From Chrysemys picta bellii (taxonomy: Eukaryota > Chordata > Testudines > Emydidae), in contig NC_088797.1 in the NCBI RefSeq assembly GCF_011386835.1, positions 37,757,583 to 37,821,582 on the forward strand: a stretch of DNA of 64,000 bases, given 5' to 3'. Position 1 is the stretch's first letter, and every line of letters begins with the position of its first letter. Made by a program: the position numbers and the translations under genes. The notes under the pieces are model-generated. The model saw only the letters and a program-made list of their open reading frames with translations, was not told the DNA's origin and did no database searches. This document shows positions 50,201-61,460 of the stretch, piece by piece.

Positions 50201-50291
50201 TGCCTGGTGCATTCTGCTTAGACTTTGCTACTTCCAGTTCATGCTTCCTTTCTTTTTCTCTCTCCTCCATCTCTTTTTCTTTCATCTCCAT
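47211..50291 (-). CDS. Retrotransposon Gag-protease-integrase polyprotein
   Basis: A 1026-codon frame. Residues 1-35 are highly charged (Lys/Glu), probably a coiled coil. Residues about 115-205 resemble the SCAN domain (MEQFLEGVPEEIERYI and following). C267, C270, H275 and C280 form a CCHC zinc knuckle. The protease active site is DTGA at 326-329. Residues 412-560 are a Pro/Glu/Thr/Ala-rich linker. The integrase HHCC motif is H641, H645, C675, C678, and the catalytic core is D708, D768, E804 (DD35E spacing). A GPF-type C-terminal module starts near 942. The frame ends at TGA 47211 just before RT. A better initiation context lies upstream at 50410 (AAAATGACT), but that frame meets a stop at 50282-50284 after a break near 50321-50335. 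Confidence 0.92.
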   Translation of the reverse strand: MEMKEKEMEEREKERKHELEVAKSKQNAPGNHNNPPPGTTSHPRKFPTYKAGDDTEAFLENFERACLGYSIAADQYMVELRPQLSGPLAEVAAEMPKEHMNSYELFKNKVRLRMGLTPEHARRRFRALKWKPDVSFTRHAYHIDKNCDAWVSGANVKSLEDLLSLVKMEQFLEGVPEEIERYILDRKPKTVTEAGEIGAKWVEVAEKKKTSSSWSEYQKGQAETKPYHRGQPKAPPTSQGKPQTPSQPTTPVSTNQHRPGDTLAGRCFKCNELGHIKAHCPKNPNRLQFITPQSPQRSPNPDASLIPSERRETLRVGGKKVTAWRDTGAQVSTIHQSLVDPKLINPEATVTIQPFVSQSVTLPTATLHVQYKGWSGMWTFAVYDNYPIPMLLGEDLANHVKLAKRVGIVTRSQAKQAFTPIPVPEPSTRAPSVLPETQTKVVELDPLPTTATAVVDPIPETQPKPVPEPELATQPAPEPLPALSPALANPSTTPMPEGTSEPDLAEAADNPTQEAQPEPEIPHSAPADSGSQSMETAPAPASLPEGPSPSPQSKEELMSPASREQFQAEQEADDSLQKAWAAARSTPPPLSSSNRSRFVVEQGLLYKETLSGGHQEDWHPQRQLVVPTKYRVKLLSLAHDHPSGHSGVNRTKDRLGKSFHWEGMGKDVAKYVQSCEVCQRVGKPQDQVKAPLQPLPIIEVPFQRVAVDILGPFPKKTPRGKQYILTFMDFATRWPEAVPLSNTRAKSVCQALADIFARVGWPSDILTDSGTNFLAGTMENLWEAHGVNHLVATPYHHETNGLVERFNGTLGAMIRKFVNEHSNDWDLVLQQLLFAYRAVPHPSLGFSPFELVYGCEVKGPLQLVKQQWEGFTPSPGTNILDFVSNLQSTLRHSLALAKENLKNAQEEQKAWYDKHSRERSFKVGDQVMVLKAPQAHKMEASWEGPFTVQERLGAVNYLIASPTSNIKPKVYHVNSLKPFYSRELNVCQFTAQETDDTEWPEGVYYEGKRDGGVEEVNLSTTLGRLQ

Positions 50292-50410
50292 CTCTCTCTT
50301 GTGGGCCTCCTCTTTGGCTTTTTCTTCTCTCTCAGCTCTCTCTCTTTTTCTTTCAGCTCCATAGCTCTCTTGTGGGCCTCCTCTTTGGCTTTTTCTTCTT
50401 TTGTAGTCAT
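50282..50410 (-). pseudogene. Frame-broken Gag N-terminus
   Basis: An ATG at 50410 in good context opens a Lys/Glu-rich frame that continues for 42 codons to an in-frame stop at 50282-50284. The region contains two copies of a Lys/Glu/Ala block (GTGGGCCTCCTCTTTGGC at 50301 and 50372 on the + strand) offset by 71 bases. This is not a multiple of three, so the two copies lie in different frames. This explains why the long downstream frame appears to start internally. Confidence 0.7.
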
Positions 50411-50739
50411 TTTCCTGTTTTCTTGTGCTGGGTCACCCCCTCTGCAGTTGACTGAAACTGGGAAGCTCTCAGCTCTGGCTGCTGCTGAGTTAACAGAGAC
50501 TTTCTAACTAGCTACTCCCGAGGATGTAAAAAGAAAAAAAAAACAATTCAGCTTGTAAATTCCCTTTACCTTTGTTTGCCCATTTGAACACTTCTCTTAA
50601 CAAAGGACTTGTTAAAAAAACTTAACACCTCTGCCTTCAGGCAAGGAGAGATAAGATATGCATCTATCTACCTCCAGCTCGGCTTTCCAAACAGCTAGAA
50701 GGAAAAAAAAAATCTCACTGGCTTTTGGGTTTAAAATGA

Positions 50740-50758
50740 TCCCACCCCTCTACCACCA
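50740..50758 (-). other. Probable primer binding site
   Basis: Immediately after the 5' LTR, the minus strand reads TGGTGGTAGAGGGGTGGGA. The leading TGG, directly abutting the LTR, fits pairing to a tRNA 3' CCA. I could not assign the tRNA with confidence. Confidence 0.5.
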
Positions 50759-51575
50759 TGTCAAGGCTGGATCCCCACTTTGAACTTTAGGGTACAAATG
50801 TAGGGGCCTGCATGAAAACTTCTAAGCTTAACTACCAGCTTAGCTCTGGTTCCGCTGCCACCATTTCAATGAATTCCCTTCCTGGAAAGCCTTGAAAAAC
50901 CTTCACCAATTCCCTGGTGAATACAGATCCAAACCCCTTGGATCTTAAAACAAGGAGAAATTAACCTTTCCCCCTCCTTCCTTTTACCAACTCCTGGTGA
51001 ATACAGATCCAACCCCCTTGGATCTAAAAACAAGGAAAAATCAATCAGGTTCTTAAAAAGAAGGCTTTTAATTAAAGAAAAAGGTAAAAATCATCTCTGT
51101 AAAATCAATATGGAAATTAACCTTACAGGGTAATCAAACTTAAAGAGCTCAGAGGACTCCCCTCTAGTCTTAGGTTCAAAGTACAGCAAACAAAGATAAA
51201 CACTCTAGTAAAAGGTACATTTACAAGTTGAGAAAACAAAGGAAAACTAACACGCCTTGCCTGGATGTTTACTTACAAGTTTGAAATAGGAGAGACTTGT
51301 TTAGAAAGATGTGGAGAACCTGGATTGATGTCTGGTCCCTCTCAGTCCCGAGAACGAACACACTCCCAAACAAAGAACACGCACAAAAGCCTTCTCCCCC
51401 CCCCAAGATTTGAAAGTATCTTGTCCCCTTATTGGTCCTTTAGGTCAGATGCCAGCCAGGTTACCTGAGCTTCTTAACCCTTTACAGGGAAAAGGATTTT
51501 GGAGTCTCTGGCCAGGAGGGATTTTATAGTACTGTACACAGGACAGCTGTTACCCTTCCCTTTATAGTTATGACA
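50759..51575 (-). repeat. 5' LTR (817 bp)
   Basis: It is the partner of the LTR at 44774-45669, with the same TGTCA/TGACA edges. It has two tandem units (GGATCT marks at 50940 and 51020, period 80) rather than three. A CTATAAAG motif lies about 8 bases from its outer edge in element orientation. Confidence 0.92.
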
Positions 51576-52172
51576 CCCCGCTACGGCGCTCCAGCCGGGG
51601 AGCGGGGTTGGGGTCTTGCCCCACTCCGCACGGCTCCCAGAAGCAGCGGCATGTCCCCCCTCCGGCTCCTACGTGTAGGAGCAGTCACGGGACACAACAC
51701 ACCGCCCCCACCTCAAGCGCTGCCCCCGCCCCTCCCATTGGCCGGGAACCAGAGCCAATGGGAGCTGCAGGGGCAGCACCTGCGCACAGGGCAGCGCGCA
51801 GAGCCGCCTGGCCGTGCCTCCGCATAGGAGCTGGAGGAGAGACATGCCACTGTTTCTGGGAGCTGCTTGAGGTAAGTGCCGCCCGGAGCCTGACCCCTTC
51901 CGTGCCCCACCCCCGTACTCCAGCCCTGATCCCCCTCCCGCCCTCGGAACCCCTCGGTCCCAGCCTGGAGCACCCTCCTGCGTCCCCAACTCCTCATCCC
52001 CAGGCCCACCTGAGAGCCCGCACCCACAGCCGGAGCCCTCACGCCCTCTTGCACCCCAACCCCCAATTTCGTGAGCATTCATGGCCATACAATTTCCATA
52101 CCCAGATGTGGCCCTTGGGCCAAAAAGTTTGCCCACCCCTGTTCTAGAAGGAAACAACCCAATTTAGGGAGG

Positions 52173-52727
52173 TTTCAGAGTGGTAGCTGTGTTAGTCTGT
52201 ATCAGCAAAAACAACGAGGAGTACTTGTGGCACTTTAGAGACTAACAAATTTATTTGGGAATAAGCTTTCGTGGGCTAAAACCCACTTCATCAGATGCAT
52301 GGAGTGGAAAATACAGTAGACAGGTATATATACACAGTACATGAAAAGATGGGAGTTGCCTTACCAAGTGGGGGGTCATTGCTAACGAGACAATTGAATT
52401 AAAGTGGAAGTGGGCTATTCTCAACAGTAGAATACCAAGGGAGGAAAAATCACTTTTGTAGTGGTAATGAGGGCAATGTAATTAGGGTGGCACATTTCAA
52501 ACTGTTGACAAGAAGGTGTGAGTAACAGTAGGGGGAAATTAGTTTCCCAGTCTTTATTCAGGCCTAATTTGATGGTGTCCAGTTTGCAAATTAATTCCAG
52601 TTCTGCAGTTTCTCATTGGAGTCTGTTTTTGAAGGTTTTTTGTTGAAGAATTGCCACTTTAAAGTCTGTTGTTGAGTGTCCAGAGAGATTGAAGTGTTCT
52701 CCGACTGGTTTTTGAATGTTACAATTT
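52173..52727 (-). mobile_element. Penelope-like element, 3' part
   Basis: Read on the minus strand from about 52720, the sequence encodes NIQKPVGEHFNLSGHS followed by KVAILQQK and KNRLQ. I recognise this as the C-terminal GIY-YIG-side region of Penelope-like elements. An in-frame stop and decay follow. The 3' untranslated part continues to GCTACCACTCTGAAA at 52173. It is 5'-truncated and adjoins an inverted piece at 52728. Confidence 0.75.
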
Positions 52728-52830
52728 TGAATAAAAGGACATAAATCAGACATCGAGAATTATAACATTCAAAAACCAGTCAGAGAACACTTCAATCTCC
52801 CTGGACACTCAATAAGTCACAAACTACCTA
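52728..52830 (+). mobile_element. Inverted Penelope-like fragment
   Basis: The + strand reads GHKSDIENYNIQKPVREH and LPGHS, overlapping the same coding segment as the neighbouring minus-strand piece. The overlap makes arms at 52673-52721 and 52761-52812 with a loop between. This fits a 5' inversion formed during insertion. The right boundary is uncertain. Confidence 0.7.
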
Positions 52831-53084
52831 CATAACCTACAACTCTCCAGTTACTGCCTCACATACATAGCATCCATCATTTCCAGATCATTTACAACCA
52901 TTGCCTGGAGTTCTTCTCCATCCTGGATGTGTTCTAATATACCTTCTGCCCTTCTCCACTCGTCTGAAAATGCTCTCTAACCAAGATTTCTAATAACCTG
53001 TTAATTTGAAGGATTAATTTTAACTAATATACATATTACTGGATTCTAAATAAACTGTTACCACTTAGGAAAAAGACCAGGGCA

Positions 53085-53825
53085 TCCTAGACAGCAAAAA
53101 CAAAACCTCTGCTCAGGTATGCAGCAGTGGTTAAAAAAAAAAAAAATACATCCACAATGTTAGGATGCATAAGAAATGGGATGGAAAACAATACTGATCC
53201 AGGGTATATCCCGACTAGGATTTCTGTGTTACGTTCTGGTCATGTCATCTCAAAAAGAATCTAAAAGAAATAGAAGGGCTCAGAAATTGAAAGACTTTCA
53301 TGCCTGGGGAGATTGAAAAGATTGAGACTGTTTACCTTAGAGAGGGGATTTAAAAAAAAAGAGAAGTCATGATAGAGGTACATAATATAATGAATAGTAC
53401 AAAGAAAGTAAACTAGACACTCCCATTTACCCCCTCAGAATACAAGGAAAAGGAAACAAACATTCAGTGAAATTGAAAGGCAAAAGATTTAAAACTGAAA
53501 AGAAAATACTGTGGAAGTCATTGCTACTATATATTGAGCTTGATAACATTCAAAAAGGATTAGAAATTGATATAGTGAATGAGAATATTCAGTTACTTTA
53601 AATTAAAAAACAGTATGGGATAAATTCTCATGCTTCAGGAGGTAAGACAACCAATACGTAACAGGGTTTAAGAAGAAACTTTCTCCATGAGCAGGTTATT
53701 CTATACTGTCCACCATCCGTTTTATTGTACTTTCTTCTGACGCACCCCATGCTGACTACTCAGACACTGTACTAGTCTAGATGGACCATCAATCTGATCT
53801 AGGATGGCAGTTCCTATGTTACTGG
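53085..53825 (+). mobile_element. Old CR1 LINE 3' part
   Basis: Degenerate CR1 order: GCATCCTAGACAGCAAAAAC, a TTCTGGTCATGTCATCTC block, GGGGAGATTGAAAAGATTGA, and a 3' CTAGATGGACCATCAATCTG near 53780. Frames are broken throughout. Confidence 0.7.
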
Positions 53826-54417
53826 ATTTAAGTGAGAGCATTACAGTTTAGACAGGCCTATTACTACCTGTGCATAATGTCTGTTCAGCTTCCTAAATGA
53901 AGAGGATGGCTGACAGACATTCAGTTCTGTGACACTCTTTATCTTCCTAGTTGTGTAGAAGGAAGATTTTTAGGTAAAATATTTAAATATCCAAGCAAAA
54001 TTAGCCTGATTTTTCAAAGTACCGAGCAGTCTGAGCTCCTTATGACTTCACTGGGCGTTGGAAATACTAGCACCCCTAAAAATGAGGTCACTTTTGCATA
54101 AGTGCCTAATTATGGCTTTGGTGCTAACTTTAGGCAGCCAAGTATGAAAATGTTACCGAGTACATAATTCTCATCTCAGCTGAGGAACACAGGATTTTTT
54201 TTTTTAAGAGAAATTTTTAAAAGCACTACATTTGTGCATAGATTTTCTATAAGGTCACTGAACCAACTCCTGTCTTGTTAACCAGCAGAGCCAAGTGTGT
54301 GTTTAAATCCTGATCCTGCCACATTTCATTCAGGAGGAAAGGACTTAACCTGAAAAGCAAGACCAGTTCCCTATGTGTGAATAGCCAGTATCTCACTGCA
54401 TGTTTTATTTTGTTTAG
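53826..54417 (+). other. End of RAB43 intron 1
   Basis: Includes a diverged palindromic-type repeat near 54005-54155 (GATTTTTCAAAGTACC to GGTGCTAACTTTAGGC). The intron ends with a T-rich tract and TTTAG acceptor at 54413-54417. Confidence 0.5.
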
Positions 54418-55803
<1,386 letters not shown>

Positions 55804-56057
55804 GAAACAAGTCTGACTTAAGTGACCTTCGAGAGGTTCAGCTGGAGGAGGCTCAGAATCTGGCTGAACACTATGATATCATCTGTGCCATAGAAACGTC
55901 TGCGAAAGACTCCAGCAATGTGGAGGAAGCTTTTGTGAAGATGGCAACGGAGCTCATGATAAGGCATGGAGGCCCCATGTTCAATGAGAAAAACACAGAC
56001 AGCATCAAACTTGACAGCAAAGACATAGTAGAAGGCTGGGGGCCATGCAGTTGCTGA
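55804..56057 (+). CDS. RAB43: RAB43 coding exon 3 (terminal)
   Basis: Completes codon 135 (Gly) and encodes residues 136-218. It holds the G4 box NKSD (136-139) and G5 box ETSAK (165-169), then the Rab43-type tail ([19 protein letters not shown]). The protein ends in CSC (216-218), a C-X-C signal for double geranylgeranylation and membrane attachment. The stop TGA is at 56055-56057. Mammalian Rab43 ends in a very similar Gly-Trp-Gly-Cys-X-Cys tail, and here a proline precedes the first cysteine. Confidence 0.95.
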
Positions 56058-57985
56058 TACAAGCTAGGTAGTATCCCTGACTTTACTGGAATTTAGAGGG
56101 ATGTCTCCCCCTAAGGCTGAGTAGCACAGTAGCTGTATCCTCCTCCTGAGAGACCAGCATTTTTGTAGACATTAGACACCAATGCAATCAAGATTTTGTC
56201 TTTTACTTTTAAAAAAGGGACTTTGTTGAGGTTTAGACCTAAAAGTTCAACCTTCCTTGACATTTACTCTGTATTTGCCCCCATTATTTTCTTTGCTGCA
56301 ACCTTCTCAGTAAGTTATGAATCTGAGTGAAGCAGCATGGATCTGTTTGTTGGAGGGCAGGGGAAGGTAACTAGACAAGAAACCACCACATACCTGAAGT
56401 TCTAAACCCTTCAGTATGGAATAGCTGTCAAAGGTGTAACTATTTTTGCTTTTAGGTCAGTCAACCTTGATAGAGTCTTTTTAAATTCTCAGCATTCCAC
56501 CAATGACCACATACACCAGACAGTTTAGACAGTGGCTGTGGCAAAGGTGTTTCAAGTATCAAAATGCTTGAATGTTTTAAACATGGGACCAAGCAGCAGT
56601 CACCTGTCCAAGACACTGGACCACCATGGAAGCTCTCTCCTTGAAAGTAAAATGTGGCACATGGACTGCTAAATATTGTTGGTACAAGCCCAAGTGGGCT
56701 GTCATGCTGATTTTTAAAAAATCATCATTCAAATAGTGAAATCAGTCTGAGCAATACCGGTTGCCTGCTTGTTTACCAAGATAAACATTAAATGTACTGA
56801 CTCAAATTCACTCTTGGAGAAGGAGGGGTTTGATTATTTTGTTACTTATTTGCACAGTGAATAGTTCCTTTTCCAACTTGGTGTCATGGAGTTTTTACCC
56901 TCAGCTTTATTCATTTCATTCAATAACTCAAGAACAGCACCACTGGAAATAAGAACTGGAGAAGCCTTGAACAGACTTTGCTAGCCATGACTGACTTTGG
57001 AGTGCTGTAGTATGCCTAACTGGTCACATAGAACATTAATTCTAATCACATGTGATTAGCATTAGTTTTTGTTGCCAGAGGTTTCATTGCACAAGTGACT
57101 GTGACTGTCCCATTCTTTAACTACAGCCTGGGCATTTGATGGGACAGTGAACTTCAAATTAGCTGAGGACTGTATGAAACATGATTTCTTGGCTATAGGA
57201 AAATATTGAGATCTCTCGGATTCCCTCTCTCACAAATATAAGTTGCCAGTTGATTTTCATTTCTTGCAGATCTTCAGCAAGAAAAATCTTTTTACTATTG
57301 ACCAAAAGTCTGCATTATTAATTAAATTGATTTAATAACCCAGCTAAGTAGTTGGCTTAAAGATGTAGCTCTTTATTAGGAGCTTATGTTGTGTCTGCCA
57401 TTAGAAAGTGCTGACGCCAGCAACTATCCCTGGATTTACTCCCTCAAGCACCTTACAAACAGGGATTTACAAAAGGAACAGAAGCTGGATTTTTTAAATC
57501 TGCAGTTTAAAGCCAAGGTTTTCAGAATGGTGATTTTGGGTGCCCGACTCTAGATATTTTAAAAGATCCTGATTTTCAGAAGTGCTGATTACCCACCCTC
57601 AAAAATCAGGTCCCCTTAAGGTGTTTCAGGATGCTGCATCTATAGAAAAAAAATGAAGGCACCCAAAATCAGTCGTCATTTTTGAAAGTCTTAACCTAAA
57701 AGGATAGGGTGTATTTGGATTATTGTTATTACCAGGAATACAGTTTATGGCCATTCTACACATAGCATGAAAGCCAAGAAACTAGGAAAGGGCTAATATC
57801 ATGGACCCTGTTTTAAATGTTGATTCATCAGAAAAATCATTTTCCTGCAGAAAATGTTGAACTATTTTCTACTGAAGTAGTTGACTAAAGAATTATGTAT
57901 GTTTTGTAGACTGTTTGCTTGTAATTTAAGATAAACTTGACTTCAAATTTTATAGTTGTAAGAATAAAGGGGCCTTAAAACATTT
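56058..57985 (+). other. RAB43: Probable RAB43 3' UTR
   Basis: Follows the stop codon without interruption. A canonical AATAAA at 57963-57968 is the first good poly(A) signal; another at 60036 could give a longer form. Positions about 57515-57695 hold an imperfect inverted repeat (GATTTTGGGTGCC to GGCACCCAAAATC), an old palindromic repeat inside the UTR. The end cannot be fixed without transcript data. Confidence 0.55.
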
Positions 57986-60533
57986 AGTTAGTTTAGTTTT
58001 CACATTTCTATTTTATATGGAAATGCAGGGTGAGGCACAAATATGGTTTTTGGTTTTAAATAGGGCAGTTTTCCAGGATACTCCAGGGTCTCCTACATCC
58101 AAAGATAAGAGGCACCAAGTGCCCAGAAGAAAATAAACACTAGAGATGGAGTTTTTCCAAAACTCCAGGCAATTAACTTAGTATCGGTTAGTAAACAGCA
58201 AACCCCCTACTCTATCCCCAAAAAGGGGGTAAAAGTCAGTTTAATCTAGAAAAGAGGTCTGATTAAAAACTAAAATTCAGTCCTGAAATCTTTTTTCTAG
58301 TGAAAAGGTACCATAGCAAATATATTTAAGATCCTCTTCTGTTTGTTGATCAGCCTGAATAGGCTGGATAGAGTTATTCTGTCCATTTCTGAAGTGCTCA
58401 CAGTAGAAAAACTGACAAGGTCTTAAACCAGAGAATACTTGCGTTTTGTCATCATATGTTTTAGTGTACATCTATAGGCCCAAATCCAACAATTTGGTGT
58501 GCCCACACATGGATCTTTACATCAATCCACAGTCCCATTATTTGCAGGACTGGTGCCAACTTACATACTTAAAACCATGCTGGTAAAAATTCATGTGCAT
58601 GTAAAAACAAGAGTATTGAAACTACTTAGATCACAGCTGATCCTCTGTAGCTTAGATAATGCATTCTAGGCCTAGATAAGCTATATATCTCATCAAGAAC
58701 CAGAAAGGACCTGGACCCTATTCCCATTGCAGTCATCAAAAGTTTTTCCACTCACTATAAATGGAGGCAGATTTGAGCCCAACATGTTAAAAAATAAAAG
58801 CATGCGAGTTTCTTTAATATTGACCTATGTTTAGCAACCAAATAGAAATAAATCAAGCACTTTATTTTTTCTTAATCCTTTGCCATGGGTCACCTAGTGT
58901 TTCAACTGAAGCATTGAAGTTTAAGAATCCACCTGCAGAGCTTAGTCTGTTTCAGGCAGAAGTTGTTATAAAATGCAGTACCAGTTGTTTGTTCGCTGGG
59001 CCTTCAACTGAAGGATATGCTTCAGCTTCTTGGATTTTCCTGTAAAGCTATAGTCCTTTAGTTTTAGAGCAGCTATGTCTTCTCACTTAAAAAACAACAC
59101 CACCCTATAATACATGTTTGCATGTCCTACCTAGCAAAACGTCAGGGAATAAAGAAATGGAGAGAGGAACCTCATTTATCCAAATCAGTTTGCCACGTAT
59201 CAGTCAACGGTATAGTGTTTGGGTTCATAATACACTGTTTCAGCTATCCCAGCGGCATATACCACACACATCACCTGGGTGTGATAGTAATGGTACAATC
59301 CTCACTAGAGGCATGGTTCTTTGCACTGAAATATATTTAACCATGAAAACAGAATTTATATCTTTTTCAATAATCCCTTTTATAGAAGTCACTGTTTAGC
59401 TAGCCGTAGAGCCATAAGTCATATCCATAGCTATGCAATCTAAGCAGTAGGAGCCAAATCCTGCCTGCTTTATTTTCAGTAATCCCATTGACACCAAAAG
59501 GAGAATCGTGCTAGAGGAGGATGAGCAGGATTTGGCCCTACATTTATAGGCACAAAACTATTTCTGGGAAATCTCAGGTTAGGAACCTGCAATGATGTAC
59601 ATCAAATGAGTGGCTCAGTAGCATACGAGCACAGTTTAAGGCCAAAATATTTGCTAAGAGCTCTCTTTGCTGGCAGTTGAACATTAGGAAGAAAATATAT
59701 AGCCATTACACTAAATTGCTTTAGGCAGATCATCTTAGCTTACCATTACTTTTATAGTATTTATCGTTTGCATTTGGCAGTGCCCAAAGTATGCTAAGTA
59801 CAGTAGAGTCTCAAAAAAGGGGCATTGATCCTTGCCCCAAACAGCTTACAAGCCTGAAATTCAATGGCAAACACTGAAATGAGAATTCTTACAGAACTTT
59901 GTTCTCTTTGTGTGAATGGTGCTCTTCCCTGTTTTGGTTTGGATATAACTAACTTTTAAATTCATCTCCTGTTGCTGATGCAGTCCATTTTGATGGGCAG
60001 AATTTGTGCAAATATTTATAATTATGTCATTTTCAAATAAATGCATATTAGCATAGAACTCTTATAATAATTTGTTTTGTAAAACGAACTAAAATACTGA
60101 ACACTGGAGATAAAAATCCCCTAATTATGGTATCAGTTTTACTACACTCAAGGTCATGTCACATTCTGCAGTGTTTGTTAACCTCAAACGGTATCTGACC
60201 CAGCTGACGCTCCACTTCATGGAGTTTCACAAGAGCTTTGGCTTTACTTCAGTTTTTTCATTGCCTCTGGAGTTCTATAATGAATGGCACACTATCAACA
60301 AGACTGCATAAGATCAGATTTACTAAAACAATAGGTTTTATTGTTGAGTAGTGCTGACAAATTGTTCAAGCAGCACTATTCTTAAACAATATTGAAAAGC
60401 AGTTTCTTGATTCTCCCTAGCATGTATTGTTCCATTATTTAATGTTATAGTCCAAAACAGTATCTGACTGGCCATTTGATTGTCTCTTGCCTTCTGGTAT
60501 TGATCCCCAGTAACTCTAGTGGTATTCTCAACT
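57986..60533. other. Downstream of RAB43, no gene seen
   Basis: May include an extended 3' UTR. About 59755-59850 looks like an old amniote repeat (CAAACAGCTTACAAG). Open frames lack support. Confidence 0.4.
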
Positions 60534-60535
60534 AT

Positions 60536-60592
<57 letters not shown>

Positions 60593-60612
60593 TACATACA
60601 CACACACACACT
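60534..60612. repeat. Compound (CA)n(TA)n(CA)n microsatellite
   Basis: A run of CA repeats, then about 14 TA repeats, then CA repeats again with CATA interruptions. Coding frames through it are artefacts. Confidence 0.97.
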
Positions 60613-61059
60613 CCCAAAGAAAGCTTGTCTAAAGTAAATTAAGGTAATACACACAAGCAAATTTGCATAATAAGTCTAAAATTTAAAGAGCATTTACTGG
60701 TTAATAAATTACCGAGTAGCTGAAATTATTTAGCTTCAACCACTGTGCCTCCCAGCATTCAGGTGTACATTAACAGATCAGCTTGTACACTGGAGGAAAA
60801 CTCATTGGGAACAACCCATTCTTTGAGAAGCTGGAAGATAAAAGGGAAGGATGACCGCCTGATATCTTCCAAGATTGGGAGGTTAGTCCTGTTCTCTGTA
60901 GAATCATTCAGGACATTAACAAGGCTCAAGACTGAGGTAAACAAACAGACACACAAAACAGATGTAGACAAATCTAAAGAGAGTTAAAATGATTTTTTTT
61001 TTTTTTTTTTAGTTCTCATGGAAAATCTAAGGTACTTGTATGGCTTCCATTACCATAGT
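60613..61059. other. Intergenic, no feature seen
   Basis: Contains a T run at about 60993-61011. Nothing else was assigned. Confidence 0.45.
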
Positions 61060-61460
61060 ATCTGAATGCCTCACAATCTTTGATGGATTTATACTCACAA
61101 TACCCCGGTGAGGTAGGGAGGTGGTGTTATCCCAATTCACAGGCACAGAGAGACTAAGGCCATGTCTACACTTACCAGGGATCAATACTGCTGTGATCGA
61201 TGCAGTGGGTCTACAAGACCCGCTAAATCGCCCGCAGAGTGCTCTCCGGTCAACTCCAGTACTCCACTGGACCAAGAAGAGTAAGGTAAGTCGACGGGAG
61301 AGCATTTCCCGTCGACACAGCGCAGTAAGTCGACCTGCGCTACATCAACTCCACTTACGTTATTCATGTAACTTGGATTGTAGTAGTGTAGACAGGGCCT
61401 AAGGGACTTGCCCGAAGTCACATAGGCAGTCTATGGTGGAGCACCTGCCCCTCATAGCCA
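61060..61460 (+). repeat. MIR-like SINE split by a MITE
   Basis: The left part (CCCGGTGAGGTAGGGAGG, TTATCCCAATTCACAGGCAC, AGAGAGACTAA) continues after the MITE at 61400 (TAAGGGACTTGCCCGAAGTC, ACATAGGCAG). Joined across the insert, the order is that of the MIR/CORE-SINE family. Confidence 0.7.
61158..61399. mobile_element. Harbinger-like MITE with TAA duplication
   Basis: Termini GGCCATGTCTACACT and AGTGTAGACAGGGCC are inverted repeats. TAA lies on both sides (61155-61157 and 61400-61402). A 3-bp TAA target with a GGCC-type end fits PIF/Harbinger. Its site is inside the MIR-like SINE, which confirms the boundaries. The interior has TCGACGGGAGAG as in the copy at 28350. Confidence 0.85.

Larger units (their letters stand above)
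44774..51575 (-). mobile_element. Gmr1-like Ty3/Gypsy LTR retrotransposon
   Basis: A 6.8-kb element with two LTRs and one long coding region on the minus strand. The domain order is Gag (SCAN-like segment, CCHC knuckle), protease, integrase, reverse transcriptase, RNase H. Integrase before RT is the hallmark of the Gmr1 lineage, first described in Atlantic cod; most Ty3/Gypsy elements have the reverse order. Flanking CCCCA (44769-44773) and CCCCG (51576-51580) are a 5-bp target duplication with one change, compatible with CpG decay. The LTRs are very similar, so insertion is fairly recent. Two frame disruptions mean this copy as read is not fully open. It lies antisense in RAB43 intron 1. Confidence 0.92.
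44671..52141. mobile_element. hAT-like element split by an LTR retrotransposon
   Basis: Left end CAGAGGTGGGCAAACTGCGG and right end AAAAAGTTTGCCCACCCCTG are inverted termini. The palindromic octamer TTCTAGAA is repeated exactly outside both ends (44663-44670 and 52142-52149), proving that the two halves belong to one insertion 7.5 kb apart. The element's own sequence is 44671-44773 plus 51581-52141. The right half holds CCAAT boxes near 51735 and 51755 and a donor-like GAGGTAAG near 51869, shared with the element at 24102. Confidence 0.9.

Noticed and set aside
47829..50507. Plus-strand open frames across the retrotransposon
   Set aside because: They are antisense shadows of the Gag-protease-integrase frame.
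60338..60607. Minus-strand frame of 89 codons with Val/Cys and Tyr/Ile runs
   Set aside because: It is a translation of the CA/TA microsatellite.
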